From an uncultured Clostridia bacterium (GTDB lineage Bacteria > Bacillota > Clostridia > Oscillospirales > CAG-272), in NCBI GenBank assembly GCA_944391815.1, contig CALXUV010000002.1, positions 27,441 through 91,440 on the forward strand: 64,000 nucleotides of DNA, given 5' to 3'. A program made the translations under genes and the position numbers. Shown here piece by piece: positions 17,332 through 25,485 of this stretch (the first letter of the stretch is position 1; each line of letters opens with the position of its first letter). The notes under the pieces were generated by a model, which was not told the origin of the DNA, searched no databases, and saw only the letters and a program-made list of their open reading frames with translations.

Positions 17332-17865
17332 CCTTATTAAAACAAGCTTTTCAGTATAATGTTGAAACAGAGGGGTGTAGTAAGTGTTTAAGCTTCAGAG
17401 AGTGTAAAGAGGAATTTTAAAACCCGGCAAAAAATTTTTTCTGTTTTGCACCCGTGCTTTTGATTGTTTATTTACCTGTTCTTGCGGATAAAAAGTAATT
17501 TACTTATGCCAAAGTGACGTACCTATTCCCATGTTAAAAGGCTGTTTACCCCATTTATTTCGGCAGCTTGGTTTTCTGCCGTTGACAAGTATATTGAAAA
17601 TATAGTAATTTTTGCCTGATTCGGAATTGGTCAGAGAGTTTATACACGCGCAGGAAAAAATTTTAAGTTTTTTTAAAAAAGACTATACAAACCGAAAAAT
17701 ATATGCTATAATAAATCCGTGTCACAGTAAAATGACTGTATTAAATATTCAGCAATTTTTGTCTTTTATGGTGACATTGTAACAATAAGAAAGAAAAAAC
17801 AGTGTGTTTGCTGACAAAATCCGGGATAAGTCCCGACAAGGAAAAAACTTGAAAAGGTATCGGTA
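17332..17865 (+). other. Long intergenic region upstream of rlmB
   Basis: A 534-base gap without a convincing gene. It contains a CGGCAG/CTGCCG hairpin near 17562-17582, a candidate promoter TTGACA (17582-17587), 18-base spacer, TAATTT (17606-17611), and an extended -10 at 17704-17712. A small RNA transcribed from the first promoter is conceivable but unsupported. Confidence 0.4.
17704..17712 (+). promoter_or_regulatory. Extended -10 promoter for rlmB
   Basis: TG-C-TATAAT (17704-17712), with no good -35 box. The leader would be about 145 bases. Confidence 0.55.
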
Positions 17866-18618
17866 ATGGACGAAACAAAAGAGCAAATCGGAAGCAATCT
17901 TATAGTGGGCAGAAACGCCGTGCTTGAACTTCTGAAAAGCGGCAGGACGGTGGACAAGATTCTGATAAAGGACGGCACCTGGGAAGGTTCAATTAAAGAG
18001 ATCGCCGCTCTCGCAAAAGAAAAACATATACCGACGGTAATGTGCGGTAAGGGCAAACTTGACAAGGTAGCGGCCGGGGAAGTGCATCAGGGTGTAATTG
18101 CCTGCGTGCCGGAAATTGAATACAGTACCGTCGACGGTATACTTGAATATGCGTCGGAAAGAGGCGAAAAACCGTTTATCTGCATAGCGGACGGTATAAA
18201 CGACCCGCATAACCTCGGTGCGCTGATCAGATGCGCAGAGGCTGCCGGCTGTCACGGACTGATAATACCGAAAAGAAGAAGCGTAACTCTTAATGCCACG
18301 GTTACAAAGTCTTCTGCGGGAGCCGCCGTGCATCTGCGGGTAGCCAAGGTGACGAACTTAGCGGCGACAATTCAGGAGTTAAAGAAAAAAGGACTGTGGA
18401 TATATGCGGCGGAAGCGGACGGAAAGAATTACAGAGAATGTGAGATAATTACGCCGGCGGCATTTGTTTTCGGTTCGGAAGGTGACGGGGTTTCGAGAAT
18501 AGTCAAAGAAAACTGTGATTTTGTTTTGTCGATACCGATGAAAGGAAAGGTCAATTCCCTGAATGTTTCTTCCGCTGCGGCGGTGATACTGTTTCACGCC
18601 GGCGGATTTTTCGGATGA
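17866..18618 (+). CDS. rlmB: 23S rRNA (guanosine-2'-O-)-methyltransferase, SpoU/TrmH family
   Basis: A 250-residue SPOUT methyltransferase with the RlmB architecture: N-terminal substrate-binding domain (VGRNAVLELLKSGRTVDKILI, 15-90), then the knotted SAM-binding domain with the three family motifs NDPHNLGALIRCAEAAGCHG (motif 1), FVFGSEGDGVSR (motif 2) and IPMKGKVNSLNVSSAAAV (motif 3). It would methylate G2251 in the ribosomal P-loop. The ATG at 17866 is chosen for the family-like beginning, although the upstream AAAAGGTATCGGTA gives only a moderate ribosome site. Confidence 0.92.
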   Translation: MDETKEQIGSNLIVGRNAVLELLKSGRTVDKILIKDGTWEGSIKEIAALAKEKHIPTVMCGKGKLDKVAAGEVHQGVIACVPEIEYSTVDGILEYASERGEKPFICIADGINDPHNLGALIRCAEAAGCHGLIIPKRRSVTLNATVTKSSAGAAVHLRVAKVTNLAATIQELKKKGLWIYAAEADGKNYRECEIITPAAFVFGSEGDGVSRIVKENCDFVLSIPMKGKVNSLNVSSAAAVILFHAGGFFG

Positions 18619-18657
18619 TAAAAGCGGCAAAGGTAAATACTGATGAAAGGGGAAAAA

Positions 18658-21255
18658 ATGGAAGAAAAAAATCTGGCAAAAGAAATGCTTGAAAAGATAG
18701 AAAAGTACAAACAGGATTCGTCCGGCGCCGGCGGGGATGGTACCGTTAGCGACGTCGGGATAAAAAACAAAACCGTAAACCCGGAAGACGGTGAAAAAGA
18801 AGTGTTTTTCGAAGGAGATTCCGGACAGCTCCGTTTCGGCGGACCGAACGATACCGTAAGCGGAGGCGCAGATCGGTATGCGGACGGAAAAACTTCTGAG
18901 GAAGATACAGATGTTCCGGAAGGAATATACTTCGCTCCGGGTGAGCCGGAGGAAAATAAAGCCGGCCTTTCCGAGGAGGTAAACACGTCGTACGGTCAAA
19001 AAATACAGACGGAGGGTTATGACGCCGGAAATTACAGCGAATCAGCTGTAAGGGAAAAGTGGCTTGCCGACGGAGTGCAGCTGACATTTCTTGATATGGG
19101 GGATCAGGCTGACGAGGATTACTCGGTTACCGGTTATCCGGTCGGAAAAATCTCCGATGAGTATGAAAATCAGTTAAAACAGGACCTTCGTGATTCAGCG
19201 GAAGAACTTCCGGAGAGCAAGGCAACGGAAGAACCGGAAACCGAAGAAATTCCGGAAGGTATTCCCGACGACGGCGACTATTCAAACGATGTCTGGGACG
19301 AAAGCGACAGGGTGCTTTGGAACGCCAAAAAACGGTATATGGATTACTGCGGACAGCTTACCGTTCCGCCTCTTAAAATGACCAAAGAAGCTCCGGAAGG
19401 GTTAAAAAAAGAGAAAGGCAAAATACGCGAAAGCTCCGGTTACCGGTGTGAGATGAGCGAAAGACTTCCGGCGTTTACCGACGGAATAAACGGCGGCAAG
19501 AATTCGGAAGGCTACATAAAAAGAGAAAAGGAATACTGCGAACAGCGGGAGAGTGAGCGGTCAGGTAAACTGCTCAGTAAGCTTAGATCAGGTTTTGCCA
19601 GAACAGTTGTCACGTTTGTCGTAATGTGTTCGGTACTGCTCCTTGAAAACATCAGCTTTTTTGTCGGGAAATTCACTGAAACACAGATAAGCGGAACAGG
19701 TCTTTATTTCCTGCTCGGTGCACAGCTTCTTTTGCTCATAGCAGGCGTGGTGATGGTTGCGGACTCAATTGCCGATGCGCTTAAATGCTTTGCAAAAGGC
19801 GTATACATTCCTGAGCTTCTGACTTTCGGAATCGTTACCTTTTCCATCATTTATCATATCGTTTTGTTGGTAAGGGGAAATATACCTTCCGGTGCGGCGC
19901 TTTTCGGTACATCTGCGGCGGTGTCGGTTTTCCTTACCTCGCTTTACAGATACAACATGCTGAAAAGAGAATATACCGTTTTTTCCGTGGCGTCCTCGTA
20001 CGGAAAATACCTGACCGAGGTGAAAATGCTCGGCATGCGTAATTCGCCGGAGGGAAAAGCGTTTGAAGGCTACATTTCTCCCGACGCAAGTCTTTACAGA
20101 ATGAACCGTGTCAGCAGAATTGACGGCGTATATGACACAAGAGCGGTAAGGGACGAATGCGGAGGACTTATACGCAAACTGGTCATCTGTATAGTTTGCG
20201 CTACCGTCGTTACCGGCGTTGTTTTCGGGCTTTTAAGACAGGATGTTGTTAACGGAGTGCTCAGCGCTATGACGTTTGCTTCGTTTTCCGCACCTTTGTG
20301 TGTTTTTGTCGCAATGTACAGACCGAGAGTAAAGGCGGCTGAAATATCAGCAAAAGCCGGAGCGGCACCGGTCGACTTTGACGACGAGGGCGACGATTTC
20401 GACGAAAGCATTATCATGATAGACGACGGCGAGCTGTTCCCGCCGGAAAAGCTGGTTACCGAAGGCTTTGAAATGCAAAGATCGGAACAGCTTGAAAAGC
20501 ACCTTTCAAGAGTTTTTGCGCTTTTCAGCACAATAGGCGGCTCGCTTTCATCGCTTTTCAAAAACATGGAAGGCGGACTTGAAAAAATACAGGACATAGT
20601 TGTAACAGACATAGACGATCACGGAATATCGGCAAAGGTCGACGGAAAATTCGTCAGAGCCGGTTCAGAGGAATACCTTGCGCAGTTCGGAATAAGGGTA
20701 AAGAGATACGACAAGCTGATATCAAGAAACACAAGGGTTATGTATATAGCGGATGAAGAAGTGTTTTTTGCAAGAGCAATACTTACTTTCAGACCGGACG
20801 AAGAAGTTGTAAGGAAAATATCGGAGCTGAGAAATACCGAAACGGTGTTTTCGCTCAAGACCTGCAATCCTTGTATAGACAAGGAACTGCTGTTTTTCTC
20901 CACCGGACTTGAGCCGGAACTTATCAGACTGATAAAATACAGCCCGAGTGATAATCTCGGACCGCTGGATACAGACAGAGAGGGAATGCTTGTTTCGAAG
21001 AACGGAGCGGCGGGACTTCTTACCGCAATGCTTGAGTACAAGAGACAGAAGAGACTGATAACCGGTGGAGCGAGACTTGCCGGTATTGCCTGTGCGATCG
21101 GAGCGATAGCGGCACTGGTTACGGTGGCTTTCGGAATAGATTTCGGATTTGTTTCGCTTATGTCTGCGGCACTCCACGGAATACTGTCGCTGACGGCTTA
21201 TGCATTGTGCGGCAGACGTGCAATAAACACGAAAAGCAAGATGAAAAAGGACTGA
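18658..21255 (+). CDS. Large membrane protein resembling a catalytically inactive P1B-type ATPase
   Basis: An 865-residue protein with an acidic, low-complexity N-terminal region (1-300, rich in E, D, G) and eight predicted membrane segments at about 315-338, 347-372, 385-405, 412-432, 505-527, 533-555, 800-825 and 830-850. The 4+2+2 arrangement and the soluble region 556-795 match P1B ATPases; within it HGISAKVDGKFVRAGSEEYL resembles the nucleotide-domain GxG...VDG...GN signature, and ARAILTFRPDEEVVRKISEL resembles the segment before TGD. DKTGT is missing (MIDDGELFPPEKLV sits in its place), and TGES, TGDN and GDGxND are absent. Activity is therefore unlikely; a scaffold or sensor is inferred. 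Start: AAAGGGG precedes ATG 18658; ATG 18643 is the alternative. It lies 39 bases after rlmB. Confidence 0.6.
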   Translation: MEEKNLAKEMLEKIEKYKQDSSGAGGDGTVSDVGIKNKTVNPEDGEKEVFFEGDSGQLRFGGPNDTVSGGADRYADGKTSEEDTDVPEGIYFAPGEPEENKAGLSEEVNTSYGQKIQTEGYDAGNYSESAVREKWLADGVQLTFLDMGDQADEDYSVTGYPVGKISDEYENQLKQDLRDSAEELPESKATEEPETEEIPEGIPDDGDYSNDVWDESDRVLWNAKKRYMDYCGQLTVPPLKMTKEAPEGLKKEKGKIRESSGYRCEMSERLPAFTDGINGGKNSEGYIKREKEYCEQRESERSGKLLSKLRSGFARTVVTFVVMCSVLLLENISFFVGKFTETQISGTGLYFLLGAQLLLLIAGVVMVADSIADALKCFAKGVYIPELLTFGIVTFSIIYHIVLLVRGNIPSGAALFGTSAAVSVFLTSLYRYNMLKREYTVFSVASSYGKYLTEVKMLGMRNSPEGKAFEGYISPDASLYRMNRVSRIDGVYDTRAVRDECGGLIRKLVICIVCATVVTGVVFGLLRQDVVNGVLSAMTFASFSAPLCVFVAMYRPRVKAAEISAKAGAAPVDFDDEGDDFDESIIMIDDGELFPPEKLVTEGFEMQRSEQLEKHLSRVFALFSTIGGSLSSLFKNMEGGLEKIQDIVVTDIDDHGISAKVDGKFVRAGSEEYLAQFGIRVKRYDKLISRNTRVMYIADEEVFFARAILTFRPDEEVVRKISELRNTETVFSLKTCNPCIDKELLFFSTGLEPELIRLIKYSPSDNLGPLDTDREGMLVSKNGAAGLLTAMLEYKRQKRLITGGARLAGIACAIGAIAALVTVAFGIDFGFVSLMSAALHGILSLTAYALCGRRAINTKSKMKKD

Positions 21256-21442
21256 ATGTAAAGAGAAAGGCTGTTTGATTCTGCTTTTTTATCAATCCGA
21301 GAAAAGTCAAAAGGCAGGGAAGCGGTAGCGGTGTTCGTCCGAAAATCAGCGATGGGAGAAATATCGCATTTCAAAGATATATTCATAACGAAAACCGCCT
21401 GAAAAACGGAAAACTGCTGACTTTTTGTATCAGCAGACCGCC

Positions 21443-21653
21443 ATAAGACAGGGTAGCAGCCAACCGATACCGGATAAAGACCGGAAACAGACATAAAAAT
21501 ACAAAAATGTCAGACGTCATAAACAGGGTAGCAGCCAACTTATACCGGATAAAGATCGGAAACAGACATAAAAATACAAAAATGTCAGACGTTATAAGAC
21601 AGGGTAGCAGCCAACCGATACCGGATAAAGACCGGAAACAGAAATAAAAATAC
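21443..21653 (+). repeat. Three tandem copies of a 75/76-base unit
   Basis: Each unit contains ACAGGGTAGCAGCCAAC, then ATACCGGATAAAGACCGG, then ACATAAAAATACAAAAATGT. Copies begin with ACAGGG at 21448, 21523 and 21599; the third is truncated. Identity is very high, so the expansion is recent. Confidence 0.92.
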
Positions 21654-21656
21654 ACG

Positions 21657-21718
21657 AAGGGCAGCGGCGGAGAAACGGATAAGCAGTAAATGTCCGCAAC
21701 CGGCCGGCTGCCCTTTTT
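21657..21718 (+). terminator. Terminator-like hairpin directly before the radical SAM gene
   Basis: AAGGGCAGC (21657-21665) pairs with GCTGCCCTT (21707-21715), with further inner pairing (GGCGGA/TCCGC), then TTTTT through 21718. It could end transcription from upstream or attenuate the gene starting at 21731. Confidence 0.7.
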
Positions 21719-21730
21719 GCAGGTGAAACA

Positions 21731-23581
21731 ATGGAACTTGAAAAAATACTGAAAAAAGTGTCAAAGCCGGGAAGATATACAGGCGGAGAATACGGACAGA
21801 TCATAAAAGACAAGGAAAAGATTTCGGCAAGAGTGGCGTTTTGTTTTCCCGACTCGTATGAGATAGGAATGTCAAACCTCGGAATGAGAGTGCTTTATCA
21901 TTCCCTTAATCTTATGCCGGACGTCTGGTGCGAAAGAGCATTTTCGCCGCTTCCTGATATGGAAAACGAAATGCGTGCAAACGGCATTCCGCTGTATGCA
22001 CTCGAAACCTTTGACAGCGTCAAGGATTTCGACTTTATGGCGATAACCCTGCAGTACGAGCTCTGCTACACAAACGCACTGAATCTGATAGATCTTGCAG
22101 GTCTTCCTCTGCGGGCGTCGGAGCGTGACGAAAGCTTTCCTCTGGTTATAGGCGGCGGACCGTGCACCTACAACGCCGAACCGCTGTGCGAGTTTTTCGA
22201 CGCCTTTTCGATAGGCGAGGGTGAGGAAGCACTCTGCGAGATGGTACGGCTTTACATTGATATGAAAAAAAGCGGCAGGTACAGTAAAAAAGAGTACCTG
22301 CGTGAGCTTTCGCATATAAACGGCTTTTATGTGCCATCGCTGTATGAGGTTGAGTATGGCAGTGACGGAGCGGTAAGTGCTTACCGACCGCTTTATCCGG
22401 ATGTTCCGGAAAAGGTGGTAAAGAGGATAATCGGGAATATGGACAAAGCGCCGTATCCGGATAAATTCGTAATGCCATATATTGAAACGGTTCACGACAG
22501 AATAACGGAAGAGGTTTACCGTGGCTGTATAAGAGGATGCCGTTTCTGTCAGGCGGGAATGGTATACCGACCGGTAAGGGAAAAATCGCCCGACACTGTA
22601 AACGATCAGATAAAATGTCTATACGAAAACACGGGTTATGAGGAAGCCTCACTGCTTTCTCTGTCGGTAAGCGACTATTCAGAACTCTCTTTGCTTACCG
22701 AAAAACTGCTTTCATGGACCGATGAGAAAAAGGTGAACCTTTCGCTTCCTTCGCTTCGTGCAGACACCTTTTCAAAGGAGCTGATGGAGAGAATATCGCA
22801 TGTAAGACAGAGCGGTCTTACATTTGCGCCCGAGGCGGGAACTCCGAGACTGCGTGACGCCATTAACAAAAACGTTACGGAGGAGGAGATACTGTCGGCG
22901 TGCAGGCTTGCTTTTGAGGGCGGAAAAAACAGCGTCAAGCTTTACTTTATGCTGGGACTTCCGACTGAAACGGAGCAGGACCTTGCCGGAATAGCCGCAC
23001 TTGCAAAAACGGTAGTTGACGAGTATTATAAATGCGAAAAGAGAGTCAAAGGTAAAAACGTTCAGGTTACGGTCAGCTGTGCCTGCTTTATACCGAAACC
23101 TTTCACGGCGTTTCAGTGGGATGCACAGGACAGCATAGAATCGCTGACCGAAAAACAAAATTATGTACGGGGACTGATAACCGATAAGAGAATAAAATTC
23201 AATTATCACGACGCAAGAGCGTCAAGAGTTGAGGCAGCGCTTGCCAGAGGCGACCGTAAAATGTCAAAGGTGCTTATTGAAGCGAGAAAGCTCGGAATGT
23301 CGTTTGACTCATGGGACGAGCATTTCAGCTATGAAAAATGGGAAAAAGCTTTTGCACAGGCGGGGCTTGATATGGGCTTTTATGCTAACAGGGCTATCCC
23401 TGCGGATGCGGTGCTCCCTTGGGATATGATAGATATCGGAGTAACAAAAGCGTTTCTTAAAAGAGAGTACGATAAGTCGAGAAAATCGGAGCCGACGCCG
23501 AACTGCAAAGAAAAATGTTCCGGCTGCGGTGCAAACAGATTGGGGGGAGTAACGAAGTGGTGCCCGAAAATATCAGAATAA
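21731..23581 (+). CDS. TIGR03960-family radical SAM protein with B12-binding-like domain
   Basis: A 616-residue protein: an N-terminal B12-binding-like Rossmann domain (about 30-190, VAFCFPDSYEIGMSNLGMRVLY and VIGGGPCTYNAEPL), then the radical SAM domain with the cluster motif CIRGCRFCQAG (CxxxCxxC) near 260, and a C-terminal cysteine cluster CKEKCSGCG. This family is almost always followed by the DUF2344 partner, as here (25-base overlap). Proposed links are to RNA or ribosome modification; the reaction is unknown. The ATG follows GCAGGTGAAACA, a weak ribosome site right after a terminator hairpin. Confidence 0.9.
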   Translation: MELEKILKKVSKPGRYTGGEYGQIIKDKEKISARVAFCFPDSYEIGMSNLGMRVLYHSLNLMPDVWCERAFSPLPDMENEMRANGIPLYALETFDSVKDFDFMAITLQYELCYTNALNLIDLAGLPLRASERDESFPLVIGGGPCTYNAEPLCEFFDAFSIGEGEEALCEMVRLYIDMKKSGRYSKKEYLRELSHINGFYVPSLYEVEYGSDGAVSAYRPLYPDVPEKVVKRIIGNMDKAPYPDKFVMPYIETVHDRITEEVYRGCIRGCRFCQAGMVYRPVREKSPDTVNDQIKCLYENTGYEEASLLSLSVSDYSELSLLTEKLLSWTDEKKVNLSLPSLRADTFSKELMERISHVRQSGLTFAPEAGTPRLRDAINKNVTEEEILSACRLAFEGGKNSVKLYFMLGLPTETEQDLAGIAALAKTVVDEYYKCEKRVKGKNVQVTVSCACFIPKPFTAFQWDAQDSIESLTEKQNYVRGLITDKRIKFNYHDARASRVEAALARGDRKMSKVLIEARKLGMSFDSWDEHFSYEKWEKAFAQAGLDMGFYANRAIPADAVLPWDMIDIGVTKAFLKREYDKSRKSEPTPNCKEKCSGCGANRLGGVTKWCPKISE

Positions 23582-24201
23582 AATTTCATAAAAAGGGGAG
23601 ACTGATATACATTTCCCATCTTGATCTTTGCAGAACGGTATGCCCGGCAATGATAAGAGCCAAAATTCCGCTGTGGTATACCGAGGGCTTTAATCCTCAT
23701 CCGAAAATGGTTTTCGCTCAGCCGCTTCCGCTTTTCGTGGAAAGCAGGTGCGAGCTACTTGATATTAAGATAACGGAACCGACGCCGTGCGAAGAGATAG
23801 CGAAAAGACTGAGACAGGCATTGACGGATGACCTATATGTCGAGGAGGTATATCCCGCAAAAGCGAAGTTTCAGGAGATAGAGTATGCAAAATACACCGT
23901 TTGCGGAGATGAAAGCTTTGCAGATGTGGCATGCGGTGTGTTTGACTCGGAACACCTGACCGTTGAAAAGAAAGGAAAAAGCGGAACTGTGTCCACTGAC
24001 ATTCTTCCTCAGATAAAAAGTGTTCAAAGGACAGGTGAAAAGGAGTTTGAATGCGTGCTTTCCGCTTCTGCTTCATCGTATCTCAATCCCATGCTTTTCT
24101 GCAAGGCAATAGCAGAAAAAGCCGGAATACAGGACGGCGAGCCGGATGTCAGAATAATACGTACCGGTTGGCAAAAGAAAGATATGAGCGAATTCCGTTA
24201 A
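23557..24201 (+). CDS. DUF2344 (TIGR03936) protein linked to radical SAM enzyme
   Basis: A 214-residue partner of the preceding radical SAM protein; in many bacteria the two are fused or adjacent. Conserved pattern: IRIKFHKKGRLIYISHLDLCRT at the N-terminus, then RAKIPLWYTEGFNPHPKMVFAQPLPLFVESRCELLDIKI. The GTG start at 23557 is chosen because GGGGGGAG lies 7 bases upstream; the frame is open further upstream (ATG 23515) but that is deep in the radical SAM gene. Overlap of 25 bases implies coupled expression. The ribonuclease G and rplU genes often found next are absent. Confidence 0.88.
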   Translation: MVPENIRIKFHKKGRLIYISHLDLCRTVCPAMIRAKIPLWYTEGFNPHPKMVFAQPLPLFVESRCELLDIKITEPTPCEEIAKRLRQALTDDLYVEEVYPAKAKFQEIEYAKYTVCGDESFADVACGVFDSEHLTVEKKGKSGTVSTDILPQIKSVQRTGEKEFECVLSASASSYLNPMLFCKAIAEKAGIQDGEPDVRIIRTGWQKKDMSEFR

Positions 24202-24215
24202 GTTTTCGCAAAAAA

Positions 24216-24554
24216 TCAGCCTTTCGGAGTTTTGAAAAAGACAATGCGCTCAATTCTCGCGAGAGATTCAAGTGCGTAGCGTCCCGCTTCCGAACCGTCG
24301 CTTTCGGTTAAGCGTGCGTGAGCGTGCGAGCGCAGGCTTACAAGAGCCTCGTTGTAGCACTCCGAGTCAACTGAAAGCTTTATAATGAAACTGTTATCTG
24401 AAAAAAGCTGCAACGCCTTTTCGGCACCCTCCGGGGTGCCTTTTTCAATTTCTTCCGTTACACGGCGGCATACGCCGTCGCAGTAGAGTGTGGCAGTCAG
24501 CGTCAGACCTGTCAGCAATATAAGACAAATCGCCGCAATTATAAAGTTTTTCAT
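24216..24554 (-). CDS. DUF4363 family protein
   Basis: A 112-residue protein with an N-terminal membrane anchor (FIIAAICLILLTGLTLTATL, residues 4-23) and a helical domain outside or inside the membrane (RVTEEIEKGTPEGAEKALQLF). It matches the DUF4363 pattern and, as usual for the family, is encoded just after a DUF421 gene (17-base gap), suggesting a functional pair in spore or envelope membranes. Function unknown. AAGGAGTAAATAAAT supports the ATG at 24554. Confidence 0.75.
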   Translation of the reverse strand: MKNFIIAAICLILLTGLTLTATLYCDGVCRRVTEEIEKGTPEGAEKALQLFSDNSFIIKLSVDSECYNEALVSLRSHAHARLTESDGSEAGRYALESLARIERIVFFKTPKG

Positions 24555-24570
24555 ATTTATTTACTCCTTG

Positions 24571-25227
24571 TTAAAATCCGGACTTTTTCTGACCGTCTTC
24601 TTTAAGGATCAGGTTTTCGCCGCCGCTGTCGTCAACGGTGTAAAGCAGTATCTGCCCGAATGTTATGTTTCTTTCAGAAAGTTTTCTTGTCACTTCGTCT
24701 TCCGTAATTCCTGCCATTTCAAGTCCGAACCGGTTTATCTTTCCGTCAGAAATCACAACATGTGCAAGACCGTTTCTGCCGACGTCTGATTTTGAGAAAA
24801 CCGAAAGCTCTCCGTTTTCTTCGATGATAGCATATTCAATGTCGGAAATATCGGAAATTCCCTTTATTCTTGCCTCTGAGATAAACTCCTCTATGCCGAG
24901 AGGGAGTGAACCGAGTGCCTTTTCACTGAGTTTTCCTTTGCAGATTATAAGCTGAGGCTTTCCGTCGAAAACCTTGCGAAGCTTTTTGTTTTTCGATACA
25001 GCAAAGGCGGTGATCATTTCTATGCAAAGTATTGTCAGAACGGGTATAAGCGAAAAGGTGATCGGTATGTCGGTGTCGCCGATCGGAAGCGCCGCAACCT
25101 CGGAAAGAACAAGAACGCTTACAAGCTCGGTAATCTGCATCTGACCAATCTGACGCTTTCCGCCTATACGCATCGAAAACATAAGTATAAAGTAAACCAG
25201 AAGCGTGCGGACAAAAACAACAAACAT
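24571..25227 (-). CDS. DUF421 (YetF/YdfS-like) membrane protein
   Basis: A 218-residue protein with three N-terminal membrane segments (about 2-20, 35-52, 58-76) containing MRIGGKRQIGQMQITELVSVLVLSEVAALPI, then the cytoplasmic DUF421 domain (from about 85, KPQLIICKGKLSEKALGSLPLGIEEF). In Bacillus such proteins are found in spores and affect germinant responses; the role here is inferred only. The ATG at 25227 is preferred over GTG 25239 because GAGG lies at the right distance. It is the first gene of a two-gene minus-strand unit. Confidence 0.85.
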   Translation of the reverse strand: MFVVFVRTLLVYFILMFSMRIGGKRQIGQMQITELVSVLVLSEVAALPIGDTDIPITFSLIPVLTILCIEMITAFAVSKNKKLRKVFDGKPQLIICKGKLSEKALGSLPLGIEEFISEARIKGISDISDIEYAIIEENGELSVFSKSDVGRNGLAHVVISDGKINRFGLEMAGITEDEVTRKLSERNITFGQILLYTVDDSGGENLILKEDGQKKSGF

Positions 25228-25391
25228 ACAAAACCTCACAAAAAAAGATGATAATAAGCCGGAAATTTCCGGGAAATCCTCAGAAACTGCGCCGGGAAAG
25301 CCCGACCGAAAACACCATCCGTGCTGTAAGACAAAAAATGAGGATAAGAATAATGTGGCAGAAAAGGTAATTTATTATTCGCTCAAAAAAA

Positions 25392-25435
25392 ATTTACAAT
25401 TTGTCGCCGGCGACTCTTTACTTTTTTTTGTAAAT
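25392..25435 (+). promoter_or_regulatory. Inverted repeats over the PFOR promoter (candidate operator)
   Basis: ATTTACAA (25392-25399) is the exact reverse complement of TTGTAAAT (25428-25435), and between them lies the perfect palindrome GTCGCCGGCGAC (25402-25413), abutting the -35 box. The half-sites do not match the Rex consensus TTGTTA..TAACAA closely. Confidence 0.5.
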
Positions 25436-25445
25436 GTGGTATACT
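25417..25445 (+). promoter_or_regulatory. Promoter of the pyruvate:ferredoxin oxidoreductase gene
   Basis: TTTACT (25417-25422), 17-base spacer, TATACT (25440-25445), 40 bases before the start codon. Confidence 0.75.
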
Positions 25446-25485
25446 AAAGCAGTTATAATTTTTGAAATCTTTCAAGGAGGCAAAA

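Larger units (their letters stand above)
21256..21730 (+). other. Leader region with tandem repeats and terminator
   Basis: A 475-base gap. The first 185 bases hold nothing recognised; the rest holds the triple repeat (21443-21653) and a terminator-like hairpin (21657-21718) ending 12 bases before the next start codon. Confidence 0.55.

Noticed and set aside
21443-21653. CRISPR array
   Set aside because: The units are 75-76 bases with no separate spacers; the whole unit is repeated. No cas genes are present. The same holds for 63585-63891.
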